The notes under the pieces are model-generated. The model ran no database searches and was not told the origin of the DNA. It was given only the letters and a program-made list of their open reading frames with translations. Source: Eubacteriales bacterium (GTDB taxonomy: Bacteria > Bacillota > Clostridia > Lachnospirales > Lachnospiraceae). Taken from it: a DNA stretch of 64,000 nucleotides. The stretch spans positions 64,277-128,276 of the forward strand of contig JAUNUY010000004.1 in NCBI GenBank assembly GCA_030537935.1, given 5' to 3'. A program made the translations under genes and the position numbers. Shown one piece after another: positions 53,900-62,970 of this stretch; within the stretch, counting starts at the first letter, position 1, and every line of letters begins with the position of its first letter.

Positions 53900-55040
53900 T
53901 TCACCTTAATTCACAATAATTTTTAGGAAAGAGCCAAAAAAATTTAGGGTGTCCGTTTTTGTGCGATTTTGGCAGATATAAAGCGAGAAAAAATCCTAAA
54001 TTGTCAACATGACGGGAGATATATTTCAGATGAAACAAAATGTAAAATTTTTCGGTGATATTGACGAGAAAATATTCGGCGGCCTTCTGTCAAGCGTTTT
54101 CCCGTCATTCATTCCCAAATGAACGGAAAAGAGAGGATATAACAGGGGTTAAATTATAGATAAGCTGCCGCTAATCGAAGAGAATATCAATTAGTAGCGT
54201 TCCGGGCACAGAAACATGGCGGATTTTTCCGGCGGACGGCGCGGGAGAATCGGGTTGTGCACATTTCACAAACGGTAAACGGTCGGGGGCGATATATGGC
54301 GGAAATGATCCCCGGCGATTCGAGGTGGCGGCGGCCATATGGTCGGAATCCTGTCCGTCGGGGTGACCTCCGGCGGGCTGTTGATTTAAGTATGTGATAT
54401 AGTACAATCCGTCCATGTCACGGAAAGCGGTCGGTATTTCGACAAGATGCCGATGCGTCTTCTTCTTTTTCGGTAAAACTTCCCATAAATTCGCTCATAT
54501 TGATGCAAAGATGGGAGATATGGACAAAAGATATCCCCTAAATATGTTTTTGAACGGCCTAATTTTTTTTTTGCTCCGTCGAAATGCTTGATTTTTCCAC
54601 GGATGAATGCTAAATTTAATACGTAATTAAATACGCGACATACCCTGAAACAATTCCGGCCATTGTAGATGCAATGCCCGATTGTTGATAAGTATGTATT
54701 TCTTTTAAAGATATTATAGGTAATGAATTCTGGCTGGACTCTTCCGGATGAGGATATTGGAACAACGAAAGCATAACCCGTCGTAAAATGGACGGGTATA
54801 CATGACGGGACTTCCCGGTCGCCGGTGTGTAAGATGTGCATGAATCCCGTACGATACAATTGTACTGAATTTAGAACACTGTTCTTCTCCTCACGGAGTC
54901 AAGCGGCTTTGAAGGTGTGGGACCCGGAGAAGTGTGATGAACAGAACTTATCTATGATTATTTTTTTATCGGGAATTCCCGACGGTGATAACGGAATGCA
55001 TACCTGTCAAGTAAGATGCGGGTACGGAAGAGGATAGTAT
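53900..55040. other. Long non-coding region between the divergent operons
   Basis: About 1.1 kb without a credible gene; the open frames present lack ribosome sites and have no recognisable sequence. It holds a second promoter-like element on the + strand (TTGATT 54381-54386 and extended TGATATAGT 54395-54403), TACAATTGTA (54855-54864) and the palindrome AGAACACTGTTCT (54873-54885). Such length suggests a long leader or several regulator sites upstream of ssnA. Confidence 0.6.
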
Positions 55041-55061
55041 GTTCAACCAAAGGAGGTCAAC

Positions 55062-56393
55062 ATGTTAGTAGTTGGAAACGGTAGAATGTTCACACTGGAC
55101 AATGAGTGTCCGTACATCGAAAACGGTGCCGTGGCGATTGACGGTAAGCTCATCAAGAAGGTCGGAACGACAGACGCATTGAAGAAGGAATTCCCCGATG
55201 CGGAATTCATCGATGCGAAAGGCAAGGTCATTATGCCGGCGCTGATCAACAGCCACAACCACATCTATTCCACGATGGCACGCGGTATCAGCGTGAAGGG
55301 GTATAATCCGGACGGATTTCTGGATATTCTGGACGGCATGTGGTGGACGCTGGATAGGAATCTGATGCTGGAGCAGACGGAATTGAGTGCGAAGGTATCT
55401 TACCTGGAAGCTATTAAGAACGGTGTGACGACGATGTTCGACCACCATGCAAGTTTCGGTGATATTGAAGGGTCGTTGTTTAAGATCGGCGAGCAGTCCA
55501 AGGCATTCGGTGTTCGGAGCTGTCTCTGCTATGAAGTATCCGATCGTGACGGTGCCGACAAGGCGAAAGCGGCCATCAAAGAGAATGCCGATTGGATTAA
55601 TTATTGTCAAAAAGATGATACCGATATGGTGAAGGCGATGATGGGTCTTCATGCATCCTTTACGGTATCGAATGAAACGCTGGAAGAATGTAAAAAGTAC
55701 GTTCCGGAAGGCGTTGGCTACCACGTGCACGTGGCGGAAGGTATTGAAGATTTACATCATTGCCTGAAGCATTACGGCAAACGATTGGTAAACCGTTTCC
55801 ACGATCACGGCATTACGGGCGACAAGAGCTTGTTCGTACACTGTATCTATGTGAATGATCAGGAGATGGACCTCCTGCGCGATACGGATACGATGGTAAC
55901 GCACAATCCGGAATCCAACATGGGTAATGCCTGCGGATGTCCGCCGATGATGCGTATTATGGAAAAAGGTATCCTGACCGGTCTCGGAACCGACGGCTAT
56001 ACGAATGACATGTATGAATCGCTGAAAGTGGCCAATGTCCTTCACAAGCACAGTCTCTGTGATGCGACCGTAGCCTGGGGCGAGACACCGCAGATGTTAT
56101 TGGAAAATAACCGCAAGATTGCAAACCGTTACTTCGAAACGCCGTTGGGTGTATTGAAGGAAGGCGCATCGGGCGATGTCATCATCGTGGACTACACGCC
56201 GTTTACACCGATGGATGAAACGAACCTGAACGGTCATATCATCTTCGGATTCGTCGGACCGTTGGTGACGACGACGATTGCGAGCGGCAAGGTCCTGATG
56301 AAAGATCGTGTCGTATTGGGCGTTGATGAAGAAAAGATTAAAGCGGATGCGCTGCAATCGGCACAGAAGATGTGGAATAATATTAATAAGTAG
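55062..56393 (+). CDS. ssnA: SsnA-type amidohydrolase
   Basis: 443 residues of the amidohydrolase superfamily. Metal ligands: NSHNH (H65, H67), the histidine in HVHVAE (about 229), HC near 255 and the aspartate in GLGTDGY (about 310). The family relates to cytosine and guanine deaminases; SsnA is linked to anaerobic purine breakdown and probably hydrolyses a purine-derived ring or amine. AAAGGAGG lies 6 nt before the ATG. ygfK follows after 95 bp. Confidence 0.93.
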   Translation: MLVVGNGRMFTLDNECPYIENGAVAIDGKLIKKVGTTDALKKEFPDAEFIDAKGKVIMPALINSHNHIYSTMARGISVKGYNPDGFLDILDGMWWTLDRNLMLEQTELSAKVSYLEAIKNGVTTMFDHHASFGDIEGSLFKIGEQSKAFGVRSCLCYEVSDRDGADKAKAAIKENADWINYCQKDDTDMVKAMMGLHASFTVSNETLEECKKYVPEGVGYHVHVAEGIEDLHHCLKHYGKRLVNRFHDHGITGDKSLFVHCIYVNDQEMDLLRDTDTMVTHNPESNMGNACGCPPMMRIMEKGILTGLGTDGYTNDMYESLKVANVLHKHSLCDATVAWGETPQMLLENNRKIANRYFETPLGVLKEGASGDVIIVDYTPFTPMDETNLNGHIIFGFVGPLVTTTIASGKVLMKDRVVLGVDEEKIKADALQSAQKMWNNINK

Positions 56394-56414
56394 AGACTTG
56401 TCTCCGGACCGTCG

Positions 56415-56460
56415 GGGAGGAGTCGAGGAATCGACAGGCATATTTCGTACCCCCCGACGA
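56415..56460. other. Hairpin between ssnA and ygfK
   Basis: CGTCGGGG near 56418 pairs with CCCCCCGACG near 56451, with an inner GTCGA/TCGAC stem; no T run, so mRNA processing or partial attenuation rather than full termination. Confidence 0.5.
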
Positions 56461-56488
56461 TAGACAATTGGATTAAAAGGAGGAAATC

Positions 56489-59488
56489 ATGGGAGAGAAA
56501 ATGACACCGATTCCATTTCATGAGTTAATGGAATGGATTCTTACTGAAAAGAAAAACAGCGGCACGGTATTCGGTATTCGGAAACCGTATGTGGCGAAAA
56601 AAGGCAAGTTCCTGGATCTCTTCGGCGAAAAGTTGGAGACAATCTTCGGTCCTGCAGCCGGTCCGCACACGCAGCTGTCTCAGAATATCATCGCATCCTA
56701 CTATGCGGGCAGCCGTTTCTTCGAGTTGAAGACCTGCCAGATTATGGACGGTGATGAATTGTCCGCATGTGTCAACAGACCGTGTATCTTGGCAAACGAC
56801 GAGTGCTATAACTGTGAGTGGTCAACCGAGCTGTATGTTTGGCAGGCGGAGACGGAATATATCCGCGCCTGGTATGCCTTGAAACTTCTGAGTAAGGAGT
56901 GGGGTCTGGGTGATCCGGACGGTTTTATCTTCAATATTTCCGTCGGATATGACTTGGCCGGTGTGCAATCCGAAAAGATTGATACCTACCTGAATCATAT
57001 GATGGATGCCCGCGGCACGGACGTTTGGAAAGAGTGTGAGGAGTGGGCATACGCCAACCTCCACCGTTTTGAAAATATTACGAAAGAATACCTGGATCAA
57101 ATCAGTCCGAGAGTCAGCCATTCCGTAACGGTTTCGACCCTGCACGGCTGTCCGCCGAATGAAATTGAGGCCATTGCTTCGCACTTGATTAAGAACAAAC
57201 ACATGCACACGTTCATCAAGTGTAACCCGACCCTGTTGGGCTTTGAAGAAGCACGTCAAATCATGGATGACATGGGTTATGACTATGTTGCTTTCGGCGA
57301 CTTCCACTTCCTGGATGACCTTCAGTTTGAGGATGCCGTTCCGATGTTGGAGCGCCTGCAAGTTGCGTGTGATGAACGGGACCTGCAATTCGGTGTAAAG
57401 ATTACGAACACGTTCCCGGTAGATGTTACCAGAAATGAATTACCTTCCGAAGAAATGTACATGGCGGGTCGATCCCTCTATGCGTTATCCACGAAGGTTG
57501 CGCTGAATCTTTCCCGTGCTTTCAAAGGAAAGCTGAGAATTTCCTACTCCGGCGGTGCGGATGTATTCAGTATGGTTAAACTGTATGAAGCGGGTATTTG
57601 GCCGGTAACGATGGCGACGACGATGTTGAAGCCGGGCGGTTATGGACGTTTGGTACAGATCGGTAAAGAGTTTGATGATATCGAATACAAGCCGTTTGAA
57701 GGTATCAGCATTGCGGCCGTGGATCAGATTCACTACGGTGCACATACCGATCCGCATTACGTGAAGCAGATTAAACCCTTGCCCACACGGAAAGTTCTGG
57801 GTGAGAAAGTACCTTTGTTTGACTGTTTCTTTGCACCTTGTACGCAAGGTTGTCCGATTAATCAGGACGTGCCGACTTATATCCACTTAGAGGGTATCGG
57901 TCAGAATAAAGAAGCACTGCGCGTTATCCTGGATAAGAACCCGTTGCCGTTTATGACGGGTACGATTTGTAACCACAGATGTCAGGAGCGTTGTACGAGA
58001 AACTTCTACGAGGAAACCGTACGGATTCGCCGTTCGAAGTTGAGAGCGGCAAAATCCGCGTATGACGAAGTCTTTGAGGAACTGCACGTGACCGGCAATC
58101 GGAAAGATTTGAAGGTTGCCATCATCGGTGGTGGACCGGCCGGCGTTGCCGCGGCACACTTCCTCGCAAGAGAAGGTGCACAGGTGACGGTGTTCGAGAA
58201 GCGCGATGCGTTGGGCGGCGTGGTTCGTCACATGATTCCGGATTTCCGTATTCCGAATACGGATATTGAAAAAGACTGCAATATGATTCGTAAGCTGGGT
58301 GTTGAGGTAAAACTCAATACGGAAGTAACGGATTTGGAAGAGCTGAGAAAACAGGGCTATAACAAGATTATCCTCGCAATCGGTGCACATAATCACGGAG
58401 CGCCGGGTATCAAGGAAGGCGAGACGGATAATTCCCTCGAATTCCTGGAGGCGGCGAAGAAGGATCTTCGCGCACTGCGTCGCGGCAAGGCCGTAGCGGT
58501 TATCGGTGCCGGTAATACGGCGATGGACGTGGCACGTGTGGCAAAACGTATTCCGGGTGTAGAAGATGTATACCTGATTTACCGTCGTACGGCACGATAT
58601 ATGCCGGCGGATGAGGAAGAACTGGAACTGGCATTGGCCGACGGCGTCATCTTCAAGGAACTGATGAGCCCCGTATCCTTCAAGGACGGAAAGCTCCTCT
58701 GTAAAGAGATGAAGTTGGGCGAACCGGATGAATCCGGACGTAGAAAGCCGGTTGAAACGGGTAAGGAAGAAATCTTTGAAGTTGACCGTGTCATCACGGC
58801 AATCGGTGAACAAGTTGATCCGACCATCTTCAAAAAGAACGGTATTGAAACGGATGAGCGTGGCAGAGCGGTTATCAACACCTTGACGTATGAAACGAAG
58901 GTACCGGGCGTATATGCCATCGGTGACGGTGCGTTGGGTGCGGCGACAATCGTTCAAGGTATTGCGGATGCTCAAAAAGCGGTTAACAGTATTTTGCATG
59001 TTGCACCGCGTCCCGCTATCAATCTGGATCGTTCTCGCGGCGATGTTATACCGAAGCGTGCGATTCTGCATCATTCCTGTGACACATGTGAAGAACAGAG
59101 ATGTATCGAGTGTCACGTGGTCTGCGAATCCTGTGTCGATGTATGTCCGAACCGTGCAAACCTCACCTTAAAGGTCAACGGTATGAAGAAGAACCAGATT
59201 GTTCACGTGGACTACATGTGTAACGAATGTGGTAACTGCATGACGTTCTGTCCGTGGGATTCCGCACCGTACAAAGAGAAGTTTACCCTCTTCCATAACG
59301 AGGAAGACTTCAAAGACAGTACGAATGAAGGATTCTATATGACCGACCGTGATGAACAGAAATTTGTTCTGCGGCTCAACGGTGAAGAGAAGGAATACTC
59401 CCTGAAGAATCCGGGCGACCTGGATCCGCAGGTAGTGGCCTTGGTTGAAGCCATTAACAACGAATACAAATATCTGCTGATTAAATAA
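56489..59488 (+). CDS. ygfK: YgfK-type iron-sulfur flavoprotein (putative selenate reductase subunit family)
   Basis: 999 residues. N-terminal dihydroorotate-dehydrogenase-like barrel (about 1-420), a cysteine-rich linker (CTQGCPIN near 452 and CNHRCQERC near 493), a GltD-like FAD/NAD(P)H module with IIGGGPAG (about 544) and VIGAGNTAMD (about 670), and a C-terminal ferredoxin-like region (CESCVDVCP, CNECGNCMTFCP near 910). It should pass electrons from a purine-ring oxidation or to a reductive step of the pathway; the name selenate reductase is historical. AAAGGAGG precedes the ATG. A terminator follows. Confidence 0.94.
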   Translation: MGEKMTPIPFHELMEWILTEKKNSGTVFGIRKPYVAKKGKFLDLFGEKLETIFGPAAGPHTQLSQNIIASYYAGSRFFELKTCQIMDGDELSACVNRPCILANDECYNCEWSTELYVWQAETEYIRAWYALKLLSKEWGLGDPDGFIFNISVGYDLAGVQSEKIDTYLNHMMDARGTDVWKECEEWAYANLHRFENITKEYLDQISPRVSHSVTVSTLHGCPPNEIEAIASHLIKNKHMHTFIKCNPTLLGFEEARQIMDDMGYDYVAFGDFHFLDDLQFEDAVPMLERLQVACDERDLQFGVKITNTFPVDVTRNELPSEEMYMAGRSLYALSTKVALNLSRAFKGKLRISYSGGADVFSMVKLYEAGIWPVTMATTMLKPGGYGRLVQIGKEFDDIEYKPFEGISIAAVDQIHYGAHTDPHYVKQIKPLPTRKVLGEKVPLFDCFFAPCTQGCPINQDVPTYIHLEGIGQNKEALRVILDKNPLPFMTGTICNHRCQERCTRNFYEETVRIRRSKLRAAKSAYDEVFEELHVTGNRKDLKVAIIGGGPAGVAAAHFLAREGAQVTVFEKRDALGGVVRHMIPDFRIPNTDIEKDCNMIRKLGVEVKLNTEVTDLEELRKQGYNKIILAIGAHNHGAPGIKEGETDNSLEFLEAAKKDLRALRRGKAVAVIGAGNTAMDVARVAKRIPGVEDVYLIYRRTARYMPADEEELELALADGVIFKELMSPVSFKDGKLLCKEMKLGEPDESGRRKPVETGKEEIFEVDRVITAIGEQVDPTIFKKNGIETDERGRAVINTLTYETKVPGVYAIGDGALGAATIVQGIADAQKAVNSILHVAPRPAINLDRSRGDVIPKRAILHHSCDTCEEQRCIECHVVCESCVDVCPNRANLTLKVNGMKKNQIVHVDYMCNECGNCMTFCPWDSAPYKEKFTLFHNEEDFKDSTNEGFYMTDRDEQKFVLRLNGEEKEYSLKNPGDLDPQVVALVEAINNEYKYLLIK

Positions 59489-59499
59489 TCAGCGATAAG

Positions 59500-59526
59500 A
59501 GAGAGGCCCTTCGGGGTCTCTTTCTA
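59500..59526 (+). terminator. Terminator after ygfK
   Basis: GAGAGGCCC and GGGTCTC pair around TTCG, followed by TTTCT. Confidence 0.82.
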
Positions 59527-59699
59527 CGTTCGGGCATAGTATGGGAGAATAGACGGTATGATGCTTGAGCGATTGACGGTCATCCGGAGACGACGGGGAG
59601 AAGGGGACGGCATGTGATCGGATGGTGTGGGGTATAGATTTCATACCGTAAAGAAATGGTCCGGTTCGTGCGTGAAGGGTGACTATTGTGTTAAATCGG

Positions 59700-59728
59700 T
59701 GGACGCGAGGTTCTAAATGCGTTATAAT
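59700..59728 (+). promoter_or_regulatory. Promoter of the PAP2-molybdenum cofactor operon
   Basis: TGGACG (59700-59705), 17-bp spacer, perfect TATAAT (59723-59728), 35 nt before the first start codon. The 170 bp before it (59527-59699) hold nothing I recognise. Confidence 0.7.
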
Positions 59729-59763
59729 TAGCTGAGCATAGAGAGTATGGATTGGGGGTTCGA

Positions 59764-60432
59764 ATGCAGGCGTTCGTGAAACGGCATTATCCCCTTTTGT
59801 TTCCGGTGTGTATTAACATGTTGGTGTATTACGGTGCAAAAGGGTTATTACGGGGGGCGGTTTTCCATGATGTACGTACGGCTTGGGACGGGTTCATCCC
59901 CTTTCTGCCGTCCTGGGTCCTCATTTACGTAGCGGCTTTTCCGTTCTGGATTATCGCCTATATGCGGATTGCCGGCGTTTCCCGGACCTATACGACTCGT
60001 TTTTGCAGTGCGGAAATCATCGGCAAGCTCGTCTGCGGTACCATTTTCCTGCTGTACCCGTCGATGAATGTCCGGCCAAATTTGACGGTGGACGGTCCGT
60101 TGACCGGCTTGTTGTCCTTTATCTGGCACGTGGATGCACCGACTATCTTGTGCCCTTCCATTCACTGCTATCTCAGTTGGGTCTGCTTTATATGGACGTT
60201 TCGAGTTCGGGACCGTTTGGGCCGGGGCTATACGATATTTACATTTGTAATGGCGGTTCTCATTTGTCTGAGCACACTGTTTACGAAACAGCATGCGTTA
60301 CCGGATGTAATATCCGGCGTGGTACTGGCACAGTGTACCCTTTTACTCGGTATGAAGACATCGATACACCGTCCATTTGCGGCATTGATTCAACGACTGG
60401 ACGGCTGTTTATTTAAGAATACGGGAGCGTAA
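59764..60432 (+). CDS. PAP2-family phosphatase (membrane)
   Basis: 222 residues with five or six hydrophobic helices. PAP2 active-site motifs: PSxH in CPSIHC (about 129-134) and H-x3-D in KQHALPD (about 175-181); RP in NVRPNL takes the place of the first motif. This is the inositol-phosphotransferase-like subgroup of PAP2 proteins. The ATG at 59764 has GGGGG 5 nt upstream; a TTG four codons earlier is less likely. Why a lipid phosphatase precedes cofactor genes by 3 nt is unclear. Confidence 0.83.
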   Translation: MQAFVKRHYPLLFPVCINMLVYYGAKGLLRGAVFHDVRTAWDGFIPFLPSWVLIYVAAFPFWIIAYMRIAGVSRTYTTRFCSAEIIGKLVCGTIFLLYPSMNVRPNLTVDGPLTGLLSFIWHVDAPTILCPSIHCYLSWVCFIWTFRVRDRLGRGYTIFTFVMAVLICLSTLFTKQHALPDVISGVVLAQCTLLLGMKTSIHRPFAALIQRLDGCLFKNTGA

Positions 60433-60435
60433 CGG

Positions 60436-61428
60436 ATGAAACAAATTGATACGATAGATGCATTGGGATGCGTGCTCTGCCAGGATATTACGAAGATTGA
60501 AAAAGGAAAGTTCAAGGGCGTGCTGTTTCCGAAAGGACACGTCGTCCGGGCAGAGGATATTGAGGCACTTCTGGATGTCGGCAAGCGCCATCTTTACGTT
60601 TGGGAGGACGATGAAAATCTTGTCCATGAAAATGACGCGGCCGAACACATTTACAATTTATGTAAGACGGCATATGTCAAGCCCACGGAGATTAAAGAGG
60701 GAAAAATAGAGGCGGTCGCCACGGTGGATGCCCTCTTTACCGTGGATGAGGAGCAATTGTTCCGCATCAACATGCAGGACGACATCATGATGGCGACGAA
60801 AAAATCGCACATCGGCGTCCGTAAGGGTCATAAAGTGATGGGGACGCGTATCATTCCCTTGGTCATCCCCAAAGCGGATTTGGCCCGGGTGGACGAGATT
60901 GTCGCAGACGGACCGGTCTTTACCCTCCATCCTTTCCGGCATAAAAAAGTTGGGATGGTCGTGACCGGCAGTGAGGTTTACACCGGCCGGATTGAGGATA
61001 AATTCGGCCCGACGCTGATTGAGAAGTTGGCGGCATACGACGTGGAAATCTTGGGGAAAACCATTGTCGACGATAACGAGGTGATGATTGCGGACGCCAT
61101 CCGGTCTTTTCTGGATCGTGGCGCGGATCTCATCCTTTGCAGCGGTGGTATGAGTGTGGACCCGGATGACGTGACCCCCTCCGCCATTCGACGAACGGGT
61201 GCGGAGATTATCAGTTACGGCTCACCGGTATTGCCGGGTGCGATGTTCCTTGTCAGCTACTATGAAAACCGGATTCCGATTCTCGGCTTGCCGGGGTGCG
61301 TCATGTTCAATGCACGGACGGTTTTTGACGTGTTACTGCCGTGCTTCATGGCGGATTATAAGGTGGACAAGGCGTTTATTGCCCGATTGGGCGCCGGCGG
61401 CTTGAACGTCAAGACTTTGATGGAGTAA
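60436..61428 (+). CDS. Molybdopterin-binding protein (MoCF domain)
   Basis: 330 residues. The C-terminal half is a MoaB/MoeA-type molybdopterin-binding domain with VVTGSEVYTG (about 175-184) and CSGGMSVDPDDVTPSAI (about 236-252). The N-terminal part (about 1-165) is not the normal MoeA N-domain. Such shortened proteins accompany molybdenum hydroxylase loci and are thought to take part in cofactor handling or metal insertion. It begins 3 nt after the PAP2 gene and 3 nt before moaC. Confidence 0.88.
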   Translation: MKQIDTIDALGCVLCQDITKIEKGKFKGVLFPKGHVVRAEDIEALLDVGKRHLYVWEDDENLVHENDAAEHIYNLCKTAYVKPTEIKEGKIEAVATVDALFTVDEEQLFRINMQDDIMMATKKSHIGVRKGHKVMGTRIIPLVIPKADLARVDEIVADGPVFTLHPFRHKKVGMVVTGSEVYTGRIEDKFGPTLIEKLAAYDVEILGKTIVDDNEVMIADAIRSFLDRGADLILCSGGMSVDPDDVTPSAIRRTGAEIISYGSPVLPGAMFLVSYYENRIPILGLPGCVMFNARTVFDVLLPCFMADYKVDKAFIARLGAGGLNVKTLME

Positions 61429-61431
61429 GAA

Positions 61432-61920
61432 ATGGCGAAAGAATTTACACATTTTAATGACAGCGGTGACGCAATCATGGTCAACGTATCGGATAAGGCG
61501 TTGACGAAGCGGGTTGCCGTCGCGGAGGGACAAATCACCCTTTCCCCCGAGGCCTATGCGGCGGTGATGAACCGTACGGTGCAAAAAGGGGATGTACTTG
61601 GCGTGGCGCGTCTTGCCGGTATCATGGGGGCCAAACGGACGGCGGAACTTATTCCCCTCTGTCACCCGCTGGGGCTGACGGGGGTTGAAGTGGACTTTCT
61701 CACGGATGATGCCGCACATACCGTTACGGCCAGGGCAACGGCATCCATCGTCGGGAAGACGGGCGTGGAGATGGAAGCCTTGACGGCGGTCCAGATTGCC
61801 CTGCTCACAATTTACGACATGTGTAAGGCCGTGGACAAACGGATGGTTATGAATCGGATTCATCTGGTGGAAAAAACCGGCGGAAAAAGCGGCACCTTCC
61901 GATTCGACGAATCGAATTAG
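61432..61920 (+). CDS. moaC: Cyclic pyranopterin monophosphate synthase
   Basis: 162 residues; with MoaA it converts GTP into cyclic pyranopterin monophosphate, the first step of molybdenum cofactor synthesis. Conserved parts: [11 protein letters not shown] (about 74-84), [12 protein letters not shown] (about 108-119) and YDMCKAVDK (about 126-134) with the catalytic lysine. Ends in the family's KSGTFRF-like tail. It stands in an operon with the molybdopterin-binding protein and moaA. Confidence 0.96.
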   Translation: MAKEFTHFNDSGDAIMVNVSDKALTKRVAVAEGQITLSPEAYAAVMNRTVQKGDVLGVARLAGIMGAKRTAELIPLCHPLGLTGVEVDFLTDDAAHTVTARATASIVGKTGVEMEALTAVQIALLTIYDMCKAVDKRMVMNRIHLVEKTGGKSGTFRFDESN

Positions 61921-61932
61921 ATCGGAGGCATC

Positions 61933-62946
61933 ATGGGTTTATTTAACGTGATTGCACATATTCCGACCAATGCACGGGCCACGTTGTATACGGCGTTATC
62001 ACCGGGCGAGACACCGGAGCACATGCTCCTGATTGACGGAAAAAAGCGTTTCGTTTCGGGCGCGCAGTTCCACGAACTGGATTTAACGACGGTCCGGTCA
62101 TGGCCCTTGGGGATGCATGAGATGAATGGTCGTACCTATTTTGCCGACCCCTTGGCGAAGGAGAGCCGATTGGTTATTTGCGGCGGCGGCTATGTCGGAC
62201 AGGCATTGACCCGCATTGCCAAGATTATCGGCTTTCGGGTCATCGCACTGGAAGACCGGCTTTCCTTTGCCCGGGCAATGCGCGTGGCCGGCGCAGATGA
62301 GGTGAAGTATAACGGATTCAGTGATGCCCTGGCGGAGATTGACGGAGACGCAAGTACCTTTTTCGTGATACTTACGAGGGGTCATCGTTATGACTTGGAT
62401 TGTCTACGGAGCATTTTGAAAAAAGATTATGCCTATCTGGGCATGATCAGTTCAAAGTATCGTGCGGCAACGGCACGTAAGACCATGTTGGGTGAGGGAT
62501 TTCCGAAAGAACAACTGGCCGCCATCCATTCGCCCATCGGTCTGTGGATCGGGTCTCAAACGCCGGAAGAAATCGGCGTGGCCATTGCGGCGGAACTGAT
62601 TCAGGTGAAAAACTCGGTCCACCGGCGTGTCGGCTTTACGCAGGAAATGATAGAAGCCATATTAAATACGAAGTGCCGGATGGCACTGGCCACGATAGTA
62701 CGACGTCAGGGCTCTTCTCCGCGGGATATCGGCACGAAGATGCTGATACGTGAAGACGGTACGACGGTCGGCACCATCGGTGGCGGTTGTGCAGAGGCGG
62801 ATATCCGAACATGGGCGACGGATGTTATCCATACGGGGAAGAGCAGGATGATGACCGTGGACATGCGCGGCAGCAAGATTACGGAAGAAGAAGGTATGAT
62901 ATGCGGCGGTGTCATTGACGTGTTCATCGAGCCGGTTCAGCCCTGA
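61933..62946 (+). CDS. XdhC-type molybdenum hydroxylase maturation factor, swapped domain order
   Basis: 337 residues. A Rossmann domain with CGGGYVGQALTRIAK (about 77-91) and RGHRYDLDCL comes first, and the XdhC_CoxI domain with RRQGSSPRDIG (about 256-266), GTIGGGCAEADI and GGVIDVFIEP comes last; in E. coli-type XdhC the order is the reverse. XdhC proteins bind the cofactor and help sulfurate it before insertion into xanthine dehydrogenase-like enzymes. Its presence implies such an enzyme elsewhere in the genome. Ribosome site GGAGG precedes the ATG. Confidence 0.88.
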   Translation: MGLFNVIAHIPTNARATLYTALSPGETPEHMLLIDGKKRFVSGAQFHELDLTTVRSWPLGMHEMNGRTYFADPLAKESRLVICGGGYVGQALTRIAKIIGFRVIALEDRLSFARAMRVAGADEVKYNGFSDALAEIDGDASTFFVILTRGHRYDLDCLRSILKKDYAYLGMISSKYRAATARKTMLGEGFPKEQLAAIHSPIGLWIGSQTPEEIGVAIAAELIQVKNSVHRRVGFTQEMIEAILNTKCRMALATIVRRQGSSPRDIGTKMLIREDGTTVGTIGGGCAEADIRTWATDVIHTGKSRMMTVDMRGSKITEEEGMICGGVIDVFIEPVQP

Positions 62947-62970
62947 GGAGCATATTAAAAGGAGAAGTTG

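Noticed and set aside
54171..54859. Two minus-strand open frames in the ssnA upstream region
   Set aside because: They overlap each other, lack ribosome binding sites and have unlikely composition with no recognisable domain.
54969..54985. Terminator at TCGGGAATTCCCGA
   Set aside because: The T run lies before the palindrome on the + strand and no T run follows it on either strand.
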